Assembly (NCBI GenBank): GCA_012845835.1
Contig: JABAKD010000010.1
Location: 10,544,311 to 10,608,310, forward strand
DNA length: 64,000 nucleotides
Direction: 5' to 3'
Source: Undaria pinnatifida
Taxonomy: Eukaryota; Sar; Phaeophyceae; Laminariales; Alariaceae
Made by a program: the position numbers and the translations under genes. Numbering within the stretch: position 1 is the first letter of the stretch; the number at the start of each line of letters is the position of its first letter. The notes beneath the pieces are model-generated. The model had not been told where the DNA came from. It made no database searches and saw only the letters and a program-made list of their open reading frames with translations. Positions 1 to 13,000 of this stretch are shown piece after piece.

Positions 1-1240
1 TTTCTACATCCGACCGTCAGATTTGTCCGAGGATTTATAGTTTCCGCGCACATGGACTTACTTATGAATATATCTTTGCGCTGAAAGCGCTCGATTGGTG
101 CTTCCCTGGCATCTCCGCGGGCGGACGATCCGGCGTATTACTTACGGAACGGTCCAGCTTTTATTTATTTGATTTCTTGCTCCACCTGATCTATTTCTGT
201 TATAAATATTTTGAATATTATTTGTGACCTAAACCTCCTAAAAAAATCCCCCCCCCCCCCCCCTCCCCCTCTTGCTCTCCCTTACTCAAACGCCCCACCA
301 AATATCGAAATCCGCCACATTAATAAGCACTTCACGCACAGGATATCACCTCATTATCTTTCGAGAGCCATCCATGCCGCTGTGTTCCCCCCCCCCCCCC
401 CCCGCCTCGAAAGCCCCCTTCTTCCCCATCACCCGCACCATCGATCGCCTAGACCTAGCACCACACGTATAACAAACCCCTCACCTAAAGCCCTTCCTCC
501 CCCCCCCCCCCCGCCCCCCCCCCCGCCCCCACACCCCCCACCTCCCCCCCAACCCATCCCAACCCCACCCCCTCGAACACTCCACCCTCTCTTTACTCAC
601 TGATTGTACGACTTACCCCAGGATATACATGATAAACTGATGTATTATTTCCAAAACCGTCACATTTTTATCCCCTCAAAATAATGTATAGTTTCCAGGC
701 ACATATTGAGCTGCCCCCCCCGCCCCCCCCCCCCCCCCCGCCCCAACCCCCCCCCCCGCCCCCAATAATATACTGGTGCCAGAACCGTCAGATTTATCCC
801 CTCGAAAGGATTTACAGCTTACATGCACAAATTGCCCCCTTCCCCCCCCCCCCCCCCCCCCTCCAAACCCGCTCGCTTTTGATCAAAACCAGGCCCCCAC
901 GTCCTTCAAAACTCCGCCCAACCCCCCTCACCGGTTATTCGACTTACAAGATTCACTTGATAAAAGGATACATTTCCCTTTACAGCTAGCTGTCAGATTT
1001 TGTCCCCCTCAGAAACGGGTTTTATAGTTTCCGCGCACAGACTTGGACTAAAATCATCCTGTTGACCCTGATAGCTACTCTGTAGTTGTAAGGGGAGTCG
1101 CCGACCTATATCCTTAATGAGGACACACAACTCGTAATGCGCGCGATCGGAGTATCACACACAGCTTGCAAAGATGAGTTTCGACGAAATCTTCGATCTC
1201 ACAGCTGGAGTGTATTTTCATTTTTTATAAAATATATATT
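1..1240 (+). repeat. Dispersed repeat family A with poly-C tracts
   Basis: The segment carries several diverged copies of a motif around 'ccgtcagatttatcccct' followed by 'ggatttatagtttccgcgca' (near 15, 655, 785 and 985-1040). Most are followed by long C runs (250-263, 389-403, 500-535, 714-765, 842-860). From about 940 to 1230 it continues into a longer unit containing 'ctgttgaccctgatagct' and 'cagcttgcaaagatgagt', ending in an AT-rich tail. The same long unit recurs at about 3160-3570 and 48935-49420, so it is a dispersed element. I see no coding capacity; the proline-rich ORFs here come from the C runs. Confidence 0.7.
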
Positions 1241-1254
1241 GACTCTTGCATGGG

Positions 1255-2480
1255 AACCTCTTTCTTTTCCCGGTGACACCCAGATTCGAACCACCGAAGA
1301 GCAAGATTATACGCGGACAGTCTATCTACTATTAATACACCACGACGTCACATTGATATTGATATGTATTTTATTTTTACAAATAAATATATACCTGGCA
1401 TCAATTTTTTATTGGGATCATTTTTTTTTTTCTGATGACGCCCAGATTTGAACAACCGAAGACCTAGCGTATAAGCCGACAGTCTAGCTACTGGATAGAC
1501 CACAGCGTCACATTGATATCTATTTTATTGTTACAAAAATAATTGATAAAATAAAAATACTTCGAAGTACCAAGTAAGCATCGATTTTTCATGAGCATAT
1601 ATTTTTTTTCCGATGACACCCGAATTCGAATCAGCGAAGGGCATAATTATAAGCGGACAGTCTATCTACTAGACCACAATGTCACAGCCGCAGTCACTAG
1701 TGGTATCTACCAGTACTATTTGTTTAGGTGCAACTACTACTACTACTGCTGCTGTATATTATTTATGCGAAACATAGATGTACTGTACCACGCAGCTTGC
1801 AAAGTTGAGTTTCAACCATTCAATCGGTCGTACTCACAGCTGACGTTTTCTCAATTTTTATATAAAATGTACACGACCAGGTATCGATTTTTTTAAGAGG
1901 ATAATGTTTTCCCCCGATGACACCTGGATTCATCAACGAAAACCAGACTTATAAGCGGACAGTCTATCTACTAGACCACAAAGTCACATTGCTATTTTTT
2001 TTTTTAACAAATACTCCGGAGTATAATATATTGATTTTTCATGAGGATCATTTTTTTTTCCGATGACACCCGGATTCGAACCAGCGAAGGCCACCAGGAT
2101 TGTAAGCGGACAGCCTACTATGTACTAGACCACAATCTGTGACCACGGACTTGATTATGCGAGTTAATGTGAGAACAACACCAATGTCACAGCAGAAGTG
2201 AGTGGTGTATTTACCAACTGGTAGTACTATTTTTTTACAAATACGTCGTATATATCAATTTTTTCATGTGAATTGCTTTTTTCCATATGACCCCTGGATT
2301 CAACCAACGAAAACCAGGCTTATAAGCGGGCAGTCTATCTACTAGAAGACCACAAAGTCACATTGATATATTATCTATTATTTTTTCTATGAGGATGAGG
2401 ATAATTTTTTTTTCCCCGATGACACCGGGATTCGAACCAACGAGAAGACCTTGAGGCTTATAGTACATACCGGTACTACT
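1255..2480 (-). mobile_element. Cluster of seven tRNA-like short elements (SINE-like)
   Basis: On the minus strand, copies near 1265-1345, 1430-1515, 1607-1690, 1911-1990, 2058-2135, 2285-2362 and 2415-2470 each read like a decayed tRNA of about 76 nt. They have an A-box-like 'tggtctagtag' and a B-box-like 'ggttcgaatccgggtgtca', followed by an A run. Spacing is irregular (about 130-300 bp), and the intervening AT-rich sequence is partly shared. This fits tRNA-derived SINEs or a decayed tRNA-pseudogene array with RNA polymerase III promoter boxes. I cannot assign an anticodon or claim a functional tRNA. Confidence 0.6.
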
Positions 2481-2569
2481 ACACCAGGTTCGTACATACC
2501 ATCAGATACTACGCTGCTGTTGGATCACAATGCACGCCCAGCTCAGATCAGTCCGGCTATATATAGCCC

Positions 2570-2655
2570 AGCAGCGCAGCGTAGCGCCGTGCGGAGCCGT
2601 GCGGTGCGGTGCCGTGCCCATCGCTGCGGTGCTGTGTCGTGCTGCGCTGTGTGCT
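2570..2655. repeat. GCGGTGC-type simple repeat
   Basis: A short run of degenerate 'gtgcggtgcggtgccgtgc' units. It resembles the decamer arrays found later at 46880-47360 and 49560-50040 and the short 'accgcaccgcaccgc' runs near 62400. Confidence 0.5.
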
Positions 2656-3159
2656 TTATTCCGAACATAGAGCAGTACCGGGTATAATACGCGTTGTACT
2701 TTTCTTTTTTCTTTTTCTACATGATATGTCATGTATTTGATCTTTCACGGCCCCCTGTTTTTTCCCCCACGGAAATTATCCCCGTACTGCCGATCAGAAC
2801 GTAACACCGGTAACAAAAGCACACAGCACAGCTGAGCACAACAGGGCAATTTGCTCTAAGCAGCTCTTGGCATTATCAAGTCGCTGTTCGCACCAAATCA
2901 TGGGCCTCTTCTTTCTGCCCCCTTTACATGTTTTGAGTTGCATTCTTCCTTGCCTTGCGCGAGCGTAGCGGGCGACGTCAGCCGCCCGCGGAGCGGAGCC
3001 CTTGTACATAATATTTGGTTGTCCTCCCCGACGATCCCTCTTCTTCTTTTTTTTTTTTTTTTTTTTCATCCTCCGGCGGATGGGGAAAAATAAAGCTTTA
3101 GCTCACCACACTTCCACGTATTTTCATACCTCTTCTTTTTGTTCATACGCCCCGCCTAA

Positions 3160-3570
3160 AATCAAAATCTGCCAGACAGAAAGAAGAAACACTACCAGGC
3201 AGCTGATGTCCCCTCATTGTACGACTCAGAACAGGATACACTTGATAAACCGAATCAGATGCATTTCCTTCCACACAGCTGTCAGATTCTGTCCCCCTCA
3301 GAAACGGGTTTTTCATAGTTTTCCGCGCACAGACTGACTAACATCACCCTGTTACAGTTGACCCTGGTACAAGCTATACACTGTAGTTAGTTCCAGGGGG
3401 AGTAGCCGACCTATATGCTGCTTAATGAGGACACGCACCCAATAATACGTGCAACCGGAGTATCACACACAGCTTGCAAAGATGAGAGAGTGTCGACAAA
3501 ATCTTCGATACTTCGAAGTATCACAGCAGCAGCTAGCTGCTGGATGGAGTATATATATCTATATATTTTT
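3160..3570 (+). repeat. Second copy of dispersed repeat family A
   Basis: It matches 930-1230 closely in order: 'gtcagattctgtccccctc', 'cagaaacgggttttt', 'gttgaccctgg', 'ggggagtagccgacctat', 'agtatcacacacagcttgca', then an AT-rich tail. It includes a diverged 'gacaaaatcttcgatacttc' segment. It is noncoding and lies about 0.4 kb upstream of the J-protein gene. The remaining sequence up to 4003 shows no gene and no promoter motif I trust. Confidence 0.65.
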
Positions 3571-4003
3571 TTTTCAATATAATAACGGCATACCATTAAT
3601 AATACCTGGTACCTGGTATCACATTCTTCACTACTCCGACAACATTTATTTATTCACTAATACTAACATTGCTGCAGCATCTCTTCTTATCATTCATACC
3701 CTTCCTCTTCACTTCGACTTGGCTGATGTGCTACATCAGCATGGTATTACGTTCCCCGTGAGGAACCTGCAGCACTGCACACAACTGCAACTGGCACACA
3801 TATGATACATGCAGGCACACACTCGTAGCAAGAAAAAAGAAAAATTGACGCAGTATACCCCAAACAGCCCCTGTCAAAGAACTACCACAAATTCTACTGA
3901 ACTCCCTTGAATTCCTTGAACTTTTTTTCGTCTGTGTTGACTTTTTTTTATCATTTTCCACAACTTTCTGTGTAGCAATTTAACCACCTGTCCGACTCCA
4001 ACG

Positions 4004-7000
4004 ATGGCGAGCGCCCCTATACCTCTCGCGAGCGACCCGGCCACCGACTTCTATGTCCTTCTAGGGGTGAGTTCCGCCCCTTGCAAAGCCTTGCATCGGG
4101 CGAAAGATAGGTTACTTTTTTTGCCGCCGACTTGGTTTTCTGAGTTGAATCTCGCCGCCTCTGATCTCTCTTGGTATGACGGTACTTGGTACTTCTTCTT
4201 GGTATGAGGGTACTCCGAAAGGCAGAGAAGCAAGCAGAACAGAAGGCAGGCGCGAGGCCTCGTTTTTGTGGCCTTTTGTTGTTTGTCGCAAAGTGGAGGG
4301 GTTTAGTTTTAGGAGGGAATACTGCTGCTTTGCTTTTGCCTTCCGGTTTCCGCTTATCGTAGTCTGTGAGTACCTTCCTGGTCGTGCCTGTTTTGTTTTG
4401 GTTTCCTGTTTCTAGCGAGAGGACCTCGTATTTTATCAAGCTCTCAATTGTTTGTACTGCTGGCATGTGATACCACAGACCAGGGCAGCGAGCAGTACGC
4501 AGTGCAGGTACTTACCCGTAGGGCTACTCGTAGCTTGGAGCTCGAGATGGCTTGAGACCGGGTCGGCGGATCCCTCTGTTTCTCTGATCGATTGTTGTGT
4601 GTGCATTGCGGATGTCTCTGACCACCGCTGATAACATTATTTTATTCTGCCACACGACGGACGACGATGTTAATGTCGCTTCGTACTGCTGCTGTACGAG
4701 ACTATACTGCCTTACATAAAAGTGCTGGTTGCACGAATGTCGTACGAAGAGCGATCGTCGTAATGCTCGTATCCTGTACGTACCAGGTACCAGTACGGAA
4801 TAACGTTGCCGAATGCTGTGTACATATGAAATAGAACATCCTCTGTAACCGAGACTTCTAGACTCGGCAATACATTGCTTGGGGGCGGGGGGGTTGGGGG
4901 GCTGGGGTGACGGGCGAGCGGGTGGGGGGAAAGGAACACAGGGGGGCATATCTTTTGTTGTAAAAAGCTCTGCATCTGCAGAACCAAGAACAATGGGCCC
5001 TTGTTATTAATATTATAGTGCGCTTTGGTTGGCCTTGCAGGGGCAGCGGTTCCTTACCTTTTTTTTTTTCCGTTTCCTCGGGCGGATGGGGAAAAATATA
5101 AAATAAAGCTCTCCACGCTTCCACGTATTTTCATACACGTCATGTGTCATTGCCTTCGCGATCCAGCGCTAGCTGGCGTGTCCTTCGGTTCCCACTATAG
5201 CGATAGCGTGAGCTGTCCCTATCGGCGGTCCTCGTTCCTACTCCGGCAGCGCAAGCTGTAATTGTATATGGATGCGTGAGTATGTCGACCATTTCCTTCC
5301 TTGCTTTCACGACGAGTGACGCTCAGATATGTTCGTACAGCAGTCAGCAGCTGCAGCACCAATACTCTCTGGGGGAGACGATCGGTATCACGTATCATGT
5401 TACTTTTGTTAGTAAACAGGTCATGCGATGTGATATTTCATGTGATTTTTCCTGGTACATACCTTGTACTGCTGCGCTTATCACGTACCAGTAGATACCT
5501 GGGATATAGCGTCAGCCAAGATGGGCCGTTGATACAATAAGAGTAGTTGCCGTTGACAGTTGCCGCTGTTGTTTCGGGTTCCAGGAGACGATGTTGCGTT
5601 CCTGACGCAAAGTGCTTCGCATGAGCTCTAGCGTATTTCCTGGAAAGGCTGCACGTAAAATCGGCCGTTGACTGCTTTCAATATTTCAGTAGTATTGGGA
5701 GCATGGAATAGGTTGCAGGTTTCAAGGCCAACAGCCTTGTCTTCACTACTACGTTTGAATAGTATCATACCAGTAACTCTAGACAATTGCCCATCGAAGA
5801 AACTGTCCGAATCCCGAATCGCCTTTTGCCGCAGCAGTTTGCGGTTTGTTTTCGGAATTTTTGAAGCTTGAAATTCGGAGGAAAGTGTCCGAATCCCGAA
5901 TCGCGTTTGCCGAACAAGTTTGAGTTGAGAGGTTTGGAGTATTTTAAAACGTGATAACTCGGGATTATTGGGATTGTTCCTCTAACCGTTCCCAACAATG
6001 TGCCTGATGATCCCTTGATCTCGAATATGTTGCTTGACGGCTGACGGCAGTCTTGATCCTTGACTGACGTCGAGGAAATCCCCCATGTCCACACTGAAAT
6101 CAGAAAATGAGTAAAGCTTTGAGTCGGCAGGATTTCACGAGTACTGGTAATAACTAATGGGTAGGTGCCGTTAGCGACTGACTGAAAACTTGGTCGGCAA
6201 TTCGGCTGGTGAAGCCATCTGATGGCCAGCAGACTTGCCGACTAAGCGAGCCAAATTCGCTCCGCCCGGCCGGGGGGGGGGGGGGGGCGCCCGTGAAAGA
6301 TGAAATGCAAAATGCATCCCACGTTAAACAACCCTTCCTACAAGTATGGAAACCATATACGTCGGATAATCGGCACCTTTAGGAAACGGCCAACTATTTG
6401 TCCCGCTACTAACTAGTTGGTATATTAAGTTGTGGGTGTTATGTCTAACGACGTCTTGACGGGCGAAAACTGGGCCGTCAACTGACATCCTATATTGATT
6501 TTGTTAGAATTCGTTTTTTCTTTTGTTCGGCGAGGTGCCTGGGCGGACCACTTTCTTGTTGCCGATGGGGAGTGGAGCCTTTTTTGTATGATGATTTTGC
6601 AAAGAAGACACAGAATAAACAATGGCCAATCTGTCAATCTGTCAGTGTCTTCGGTCCATCATCAATTACAAGGGTATCATATGCTAACCCTGCGCGAAGT
6701 TTTAGGCTTCAATATAAAAAAACGCAGAGCTTGTCATGGCCCGTAGTCCGGGCCGAGCCGAGCCGGGCCGGGCCGAGTCTTGACAATATATGGGCCGAGC
6801 CGGACCGGGCCGTGATAAATTGAAAATGCGATGGGTGGGGCCAGGCCGCGGCCCATCAACTGGAAACCTGGTGGGCTGGGCCGCGGCCCATGAAATGTGA
6901 GCATCTACATGGACCGCTCCCCCCAGCCCATGACGCGGCCCACGTGTTTTCCTGAGCAGGTCCAGGTCGCGGCCCATGAAATATGGTGTTCTCCTGCTAC

Positions 7001-10000
7001 TATTAGTAGTACTCTACGGCATCCACCCTGCTCATGAGGCGACCCACGTGCTTTTATGGGCCGGCCCGGGCCGCGGCCCATGAGCTTTGAATGTCTGGTC
7101 AAAGCCTTGGTGCCGTTGTGGGTGTGCAGAGGACAATCCTTGGCGTCTCCGTGACCCAGTGAGCGTTTGGCGCTTGTGCCGTGGTTTGGTCCTGGCGAAG
7201 CCGCCGGTGAAAACTTGGTGACACGAGGCATGTTGTGACCGAGCGTTGCAGCGACGGTTACCTCCGTGTGTGTCGTCGTAGAACCGGGAGCGAGGACTGC
7301 TGCTGTCGCATGAGAAACCCCCACCAAAAGACCACTGGCGTTATATTTGCTCTCTTCGGATGACAGATACATAGATCGCAAGCAGGGAGTGTATTGCAGC
7401 AGCAGGTGTTGTTGCAGCAGCAGGTAGATGCTTGCTGCTGCTGCTGCTGCTGCTGCGAGCTACGCAGCAGCAGGAAGAGGGGATGGTCCGCCTGTCGGGA
7501 TGGACGCCATTGGTCCGGGCCGTTAGTGGAGCATTGTGTGGGTGCGAGTGGGTATGTATGCCTCATGGGCCGGATGCAGCTGGCCCACGGAATCCAGAAG
7601 GAAAACAAAACGAAAAACGTTTACTAACGAAGAAAACAGCATGTCAGCGTGAACCTGTAAAGAACAACGCATGGGTCGACCCGTCAAATCCAGGGGCCTA
7701 CCCACAAAAATGGTGGGCCGGGTCATATAGAGCCCGGGTCTCGTGGGCCTCGCTGCCAATGTCGTGGGCCGGGCTGGGCCAAGACATTTGAAAATTCGGT
7801 GGACCGGGCCGGGCTGAGCGGTGAAAGGTTGAAAATGTGATGAGCCGGGCTGGACCGCGACCCGTCCTCTAAACGTTTTCCGGGTCGGGCCTGGCCGCGA
7901 CCCATTAGATGCACGTATGATGGCCCGGGCCGGGCTGCGGCTCGCCAAATGAAAATTTGATGGGCCGGACGGGGACGCGGCCCATTATACGACAAATAGA
8001 TGGGCCGACCCGGCCCCACCCCGGGTCGGCCCACCGGCGCCGGCTAATGTCAAGGCCTGGAACTCCTCCCCCCCCCCAACATAAACCTCGCTGTGAGATG
8101 GCTTGACTTGACGGCTGTTCTCTAATACTCCGGAGTATATTTTTAATAATTGGGTGGATAAAACTCGTCTGTAATAGTAACTGGCGTTGTCGTTAAATAT
8201 ATACCTCCGTGGTATAGCTGCCGCTAGGAACTCGCGCGAGACACATCTTTGTATCAGTCGTCATTTTTTTTCTGCGACTGCGAAGGGTTCCTATTTTCTG
8301 GCGCCGTCAAGCTATTAATAAACCACGTGGAGCCTCAAACGCGCTGCAGTCAAATGCAAAAGGCGTGGAATTCCGCAAATTACTGCACGCAAACTAACTG
8401 TAGAATGCTGAGACACACCTAACCGATTGATACCTAGTTGCCGGCTTACTTTCATTAGTTGTATAGTCAGCCAACTCAAACCTGGTGCAGTATGTACTTG
8501 GTACGTTCTGGTAATGCCGAGGTATTAATAACTCACTGCCCTGGTATACATACCCTGATATGCATTAACCCACAGCCCTGAAACTGTACATTTACAAAAT
8601 CTTGTTGATTGTTTTCTATCCGAAACGTAACAGGTGCCGAGGACTTCCACCGAGAAGGAGATCAACACCGCCTACAAGAAGCTCGCGATGAAGTATCACC
8701 CCGACCGGACCCGGGGAGACGAGGCGTCGGCGGAGAAGTTTAAGGAAATCGCCACAGCTTACGCGGTAAGTTGGGAGAGTTATGGGTAACCACAAAGCTT
8801 TCTGCTGTGTAGTACACGGCGATGCCGTTCATGGCGATCCACCGTTAACTACTGTGGCGGTTTCTGCTGCATAGCACAAGGTGCCGTTTGTCGTTCGTGG
8901 CAAACCACTACGAGCTGTTGCTGCTCTGTGACACAGGACTTTGTGGGAAACAGCTATACGAGCTGTTGCTGCCGAGCAGTACAGGGTGTCGTGTTACAGC
9001 AACGGCCGTGTGCTTCCGCCCTCGTAATCAGTGCGGTTGGCCTTGCATGGCCAAGCCATCTTGCTGTACCTGGAATGTGTATTTCTTGCTTGTAGTCTCC
9101 ATAGGAGGAGGCATCGGCACGGACGCTGGTTGTTATGGATGCAGACATGGTGGACGCATCAGTTTCATGTGAAAAACACTCAACATGGTTTTCATGGCAA
9201 TGTTATCCCTTCGAACCCCCGGAAGAAGTGCCTCACACGTGCTACGATAAAGGTGTAAGGTATACCGTTTTTTGGCAAAATGGTTTCTGAATGACGGGGC
9301 TCCTTAACCCCGGAAATAGAGTTCTTAAGGTATACCTTTTTTTGGCTAAAATGGTTTCGGCATGACGGGGCTCCTTACCACAACTCGTCGGAAATAGAGG
9401 TATCAAGGTATACCTTTTTTTGGCTGAAATGGTTTCTGATTGATGGGGCTCCTAACCCAAAATCGTCGGAAAAAAAACGGCATTTTTTTTCCCCCCTGAT
9501 TCTCGTTCTATAACATAGGCCACGGGGTGTTTCATCCAGTAAATTAGCAGTATTTTTTTCCCTCCAAATCAGTGTTTGGGGGGGGATCTTGAGCTCCCAA
9601 ACTGTGGAACCGCAGAAAAAAAAGTGGTGTGCACCTCTGTCGTAGAACTCGTCTCCTGGGTATTCGCTCGTGTGCCGCATGCGTGCTCTCCTCGACCACC
9701 TCACGAACCCCTTTGTTAACCGGTCAATCCTCTGCAGGTGCTGTCGGACCCTAACCGTAGGCGGCAGTATGACCTCTCGGGGGGCGATGAGGAGGCGAAA
9801 GGGGCGGACTACACGCCGATGGACATGGAAGGAATCGGCGGTGTGGGGTGAGCAAGTGTTTGGCAAACTTCGGGGGTGGGGAGGGGGAAAAGGGGGAGGG
9901 GGGGGGGGGGTGCGCGGGGTAAGGGCAGTGGGAGGTTTAGGGGAGGGGGGTGTACTCACAGGGGTGGGGGGGGGGCGGGGGGGCGAGATGGATTGTGGGG

Positions 10001-13000
10001 GAGGGGGTTGGAAGAAGGGGGGGGGGGGGGGTTATTTGGTACTTGTCTTCGTCATTTCACCGTTGGCCACTCATCCCTGTTCGAGACGGAGCACCGTTCC
10101 TACTCCTAATAGGGACACCTCCGACATTTCGGCGCTTAGCACGTTTCTTCCGTGTGTTGCATACGTTTTTCTGCTTATATTTCCTCCTTCCTTTTTGGCC
10201 GTGTTTGGTCACCATCTATCTCCAAGGATAGCAATGTTTTTTTCGCTACTATCTGCGGCGGGGGGGGGAGAGGTAAGGGGGAGTTTAGAGGGAGTCCGAT
10301 GTGCCGCTTTCGTGGGTTCGTGTTCCTCCGCAATCCGTCCTTGAAGAACGCCTGGTGTAATCAGCTCGTGCACGCAACGCGCACGGAGGTACGAGTGCAA
10401 GCGACAAGATAGAAGGATGCATGCGGTGGCGAGGAGAAGGAGGAGGAGCGCTTGAGGGGCGGGGGGCAGGAGGGGACATTGTTCCACCAGGCCATGATTT
10501 CGTTGCTTTTGTATCTGTTTGTCGTGGAGGACCTGCACCGTCTTGTGTGTGTTTGTCGGCAGAGCGGCAGGGGTATCGCAGCAAGCAAGCCGCGACCCGA
10601 CCGAGCAAATCTGTAACTGGTATCAGGTACTGGTATCAGGTACTGGTATCAGGTACTGGTATCGGGTACTGGTATGTAGTTGTCCACCCGACTACTTCTT
10701 AGGCGCTGTTGCCGCTGTTGCTGACCCCCTTTGCAGCCGCGCTCAGGCATATTTGTTTTGTTTTGTTGCTTTTGTTTTGTTTTTTGTTCCCGCGCACATT
10801 TCGATCGCTATTCCGCTGCTGTTGCTGCTGCTACTACTACTGCTCCTGCTACTGCTCATCCTACTGGTATTCCTACTCGTACTCCTACTGCTACTGCTGC
10901 TGCTGCCTCTTCTACTGCTATTGCCGCTGCTACTGCTACCGCTACTGCTACTGCTACTGCTACTGCTACTGCTACTACTATTGCTACTGCTACTGCCACT
11001 GCCACTGCTACTGCTCATCCTGCGCTTACTACCGTTACTGCTACCGCCACTGCTACCGCTACTGCTGCATTTCCAGGCGGGTCGTGGGTGCCCTGATCGG
11101 CAAGCTAGGAGTGCCGATCCAGACGTCCATCGCCCAGTCAAGTCTCTCCGAGGCGTACGAGCTCTGCCAGAACTCCGGCTTGACACCGAGCAACCCCCGC
11201 CTGCTGCCCATGAACCTGGGCGTGGAGTACAAGGTCAGCCATAGTAAACCCACAGCATGGTATGGTATGGTAGCACGGAGAAGAGACGCGGGGGTGGCGT
11301 CGTCGGGGGGGGGCGGTGTGTGTGTGGGGGACTTTTTGCCCTCCAGGGCAATTTTTCCTTCGTCCCCACTTTCTTTTCTTTGTCTTTTCGTCTTTTTTTT
11401 TTTCTCTTGTGTGTGTGTTTTCTTCGTTCCTGAGTTTTTGTATTTGTGTGGCGTGTGTTGGTCATGTGATATGTTTCGCACGGATAGAGTCTGCCGCCGT
11501 GGAGACGCCCAAAACTCGTATGTGTCTTTTGGTCGTGTCGCGTAACGTGCCACATATCTCGTCGTTCGTGTCATTGCGAATGCCTCCGTCTGCTCCCCCC
11601 CCCTCCTCCCCCCTCCCCCCCGCGTCGCCCTCCTCCCGTCCCCCACCCCGAACCCCACCCCCCGCCCCATCGACAGGGCACGGTTGAGAAACAGGCGATG
11701 GTTTTCTTCACGATTCGCGTGACGGAAGAGATCGCTAAGGATGGGCTCGCCTTACGATGCATGTCTCCCAACAAGAGCCGGTTCAAACTTATTGTGAGCG
11801 TCACCATTGCCATCAACCTGTCGCTTCTTTTCGGGGTTAGGATGCCCGGAGTCGGGGGGGAGGGGGAGCAGGGGGGTTAGGAGAGCGGGGGTTGGCGTAG
11901 GGTAGGGTAGGGTGCAGGCAGGGGAGGTAAGAGAGAACGGAGTGGGGTGGGTGGTGATGGTTTAGTGGGATGGGGGTTAGGGGGTTGTGTAGTGGGGGGA
12001 TGGGGTGGAGCGGGGCGGGGCGGGGCGGGGCGGGGCGGGGCGGGGCGGGGCGGAGTCGGGTGGGGTGGGGTGGGGTGGGGTTGGGTGGGGAGGGGTAGAG
12101 TGGGGTAGGGTGGGGTGGGGTGGGGTGGGGTGGGGTGGGGTGGGGTGGGGTGGGGTGGGGTGGGGTGGGGTGGGGTGGAATGGGGTGGGCTGGAGTGGGA
12201 CGGGGTGGGGTGGGGTGGGGTGGGGTGGGGTGGGGTGGGGTGGGGTGGGGTGGGGTGGGGTGGGGTGGGGTGGGGTGGAGTGGGGTGGGGTGGGGTGGGG
12301 TGGGGTGGAGTGGGGTTGGGTGGGGTGGGGGTAGAGTGGGGTAGGGTGGGGTGGGGTGGGGTGGGGTGGAGTGGGGTGGAGTGGGGTGGCGCGGGATGGG
12401 CTGGAGTGGGACGGGGTGGGGTGGGGTAGGGTTGGGTGGGGTGCGGTAGGGTGGGGTAGGGTGGGGTGGGGTGGGGTGGGGTGGAGTGGGGTGGGGTGGG
12501 GTGGGGTGGGGTGGGGTGGGGTGGGGTGGGGTGGGGTGGGGTGGGGTGGGGTGGGGTGGGGTGGGGTGGGGTGGGGTGGGGTGGGGTGGGGTGGGGTGGA
12601 GTGGGGTGGCGCGGGATGGGCTGGAGTGGGACGGGGTGGGGCGGGGTGGGGTGGGGTCGTAGGCGCCATGTAATATCCACTACCAGTTCCTGATACATGA
12701 AACAAGAAACAACCCACGACATCATTGGGGGTTCAACGTTTTTTTTCGCCGCCCTACGTTATGATATTAATGTTTCGTTCGCCGTTGTCATCGTCCGCTT
12801 TTCGGTGTTTTATTGTGTTTTAGCTGTTCGATAACGCTGGCAAGGCGAGGTATCAGGAGGAGAGTAGCTCCACGGCAACGCACGAGGGCTGCACCATGTG
12901 TTCGCTATTCTTCGCGCCGTACGAGGTGTGTGTCCATGGTGTCGGGGCGTATGTGGTACGTGTTTCTTGTTGAGGTTGTCCAATGTTTGTGTTTATGTGT

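Noticed and set aside
211-989. Proline-rich ORFs near the left edge
   Set aside because: They arise from C homopolymer runs within dispersed repeats and lack any domain or splice context.
10519-11244. Leucine-rich 241-residue ORF
   Set aside because: It is a readthrough of the CTACTG microsatellite joined to part of true exon 4 in a different frame.
12005-12725. Long open frames with PPHPT or GWGGV repeats on both strands
   Set aside because: They are direct readings of the GGGGT array inside an intron and have no non-repeat coding content.
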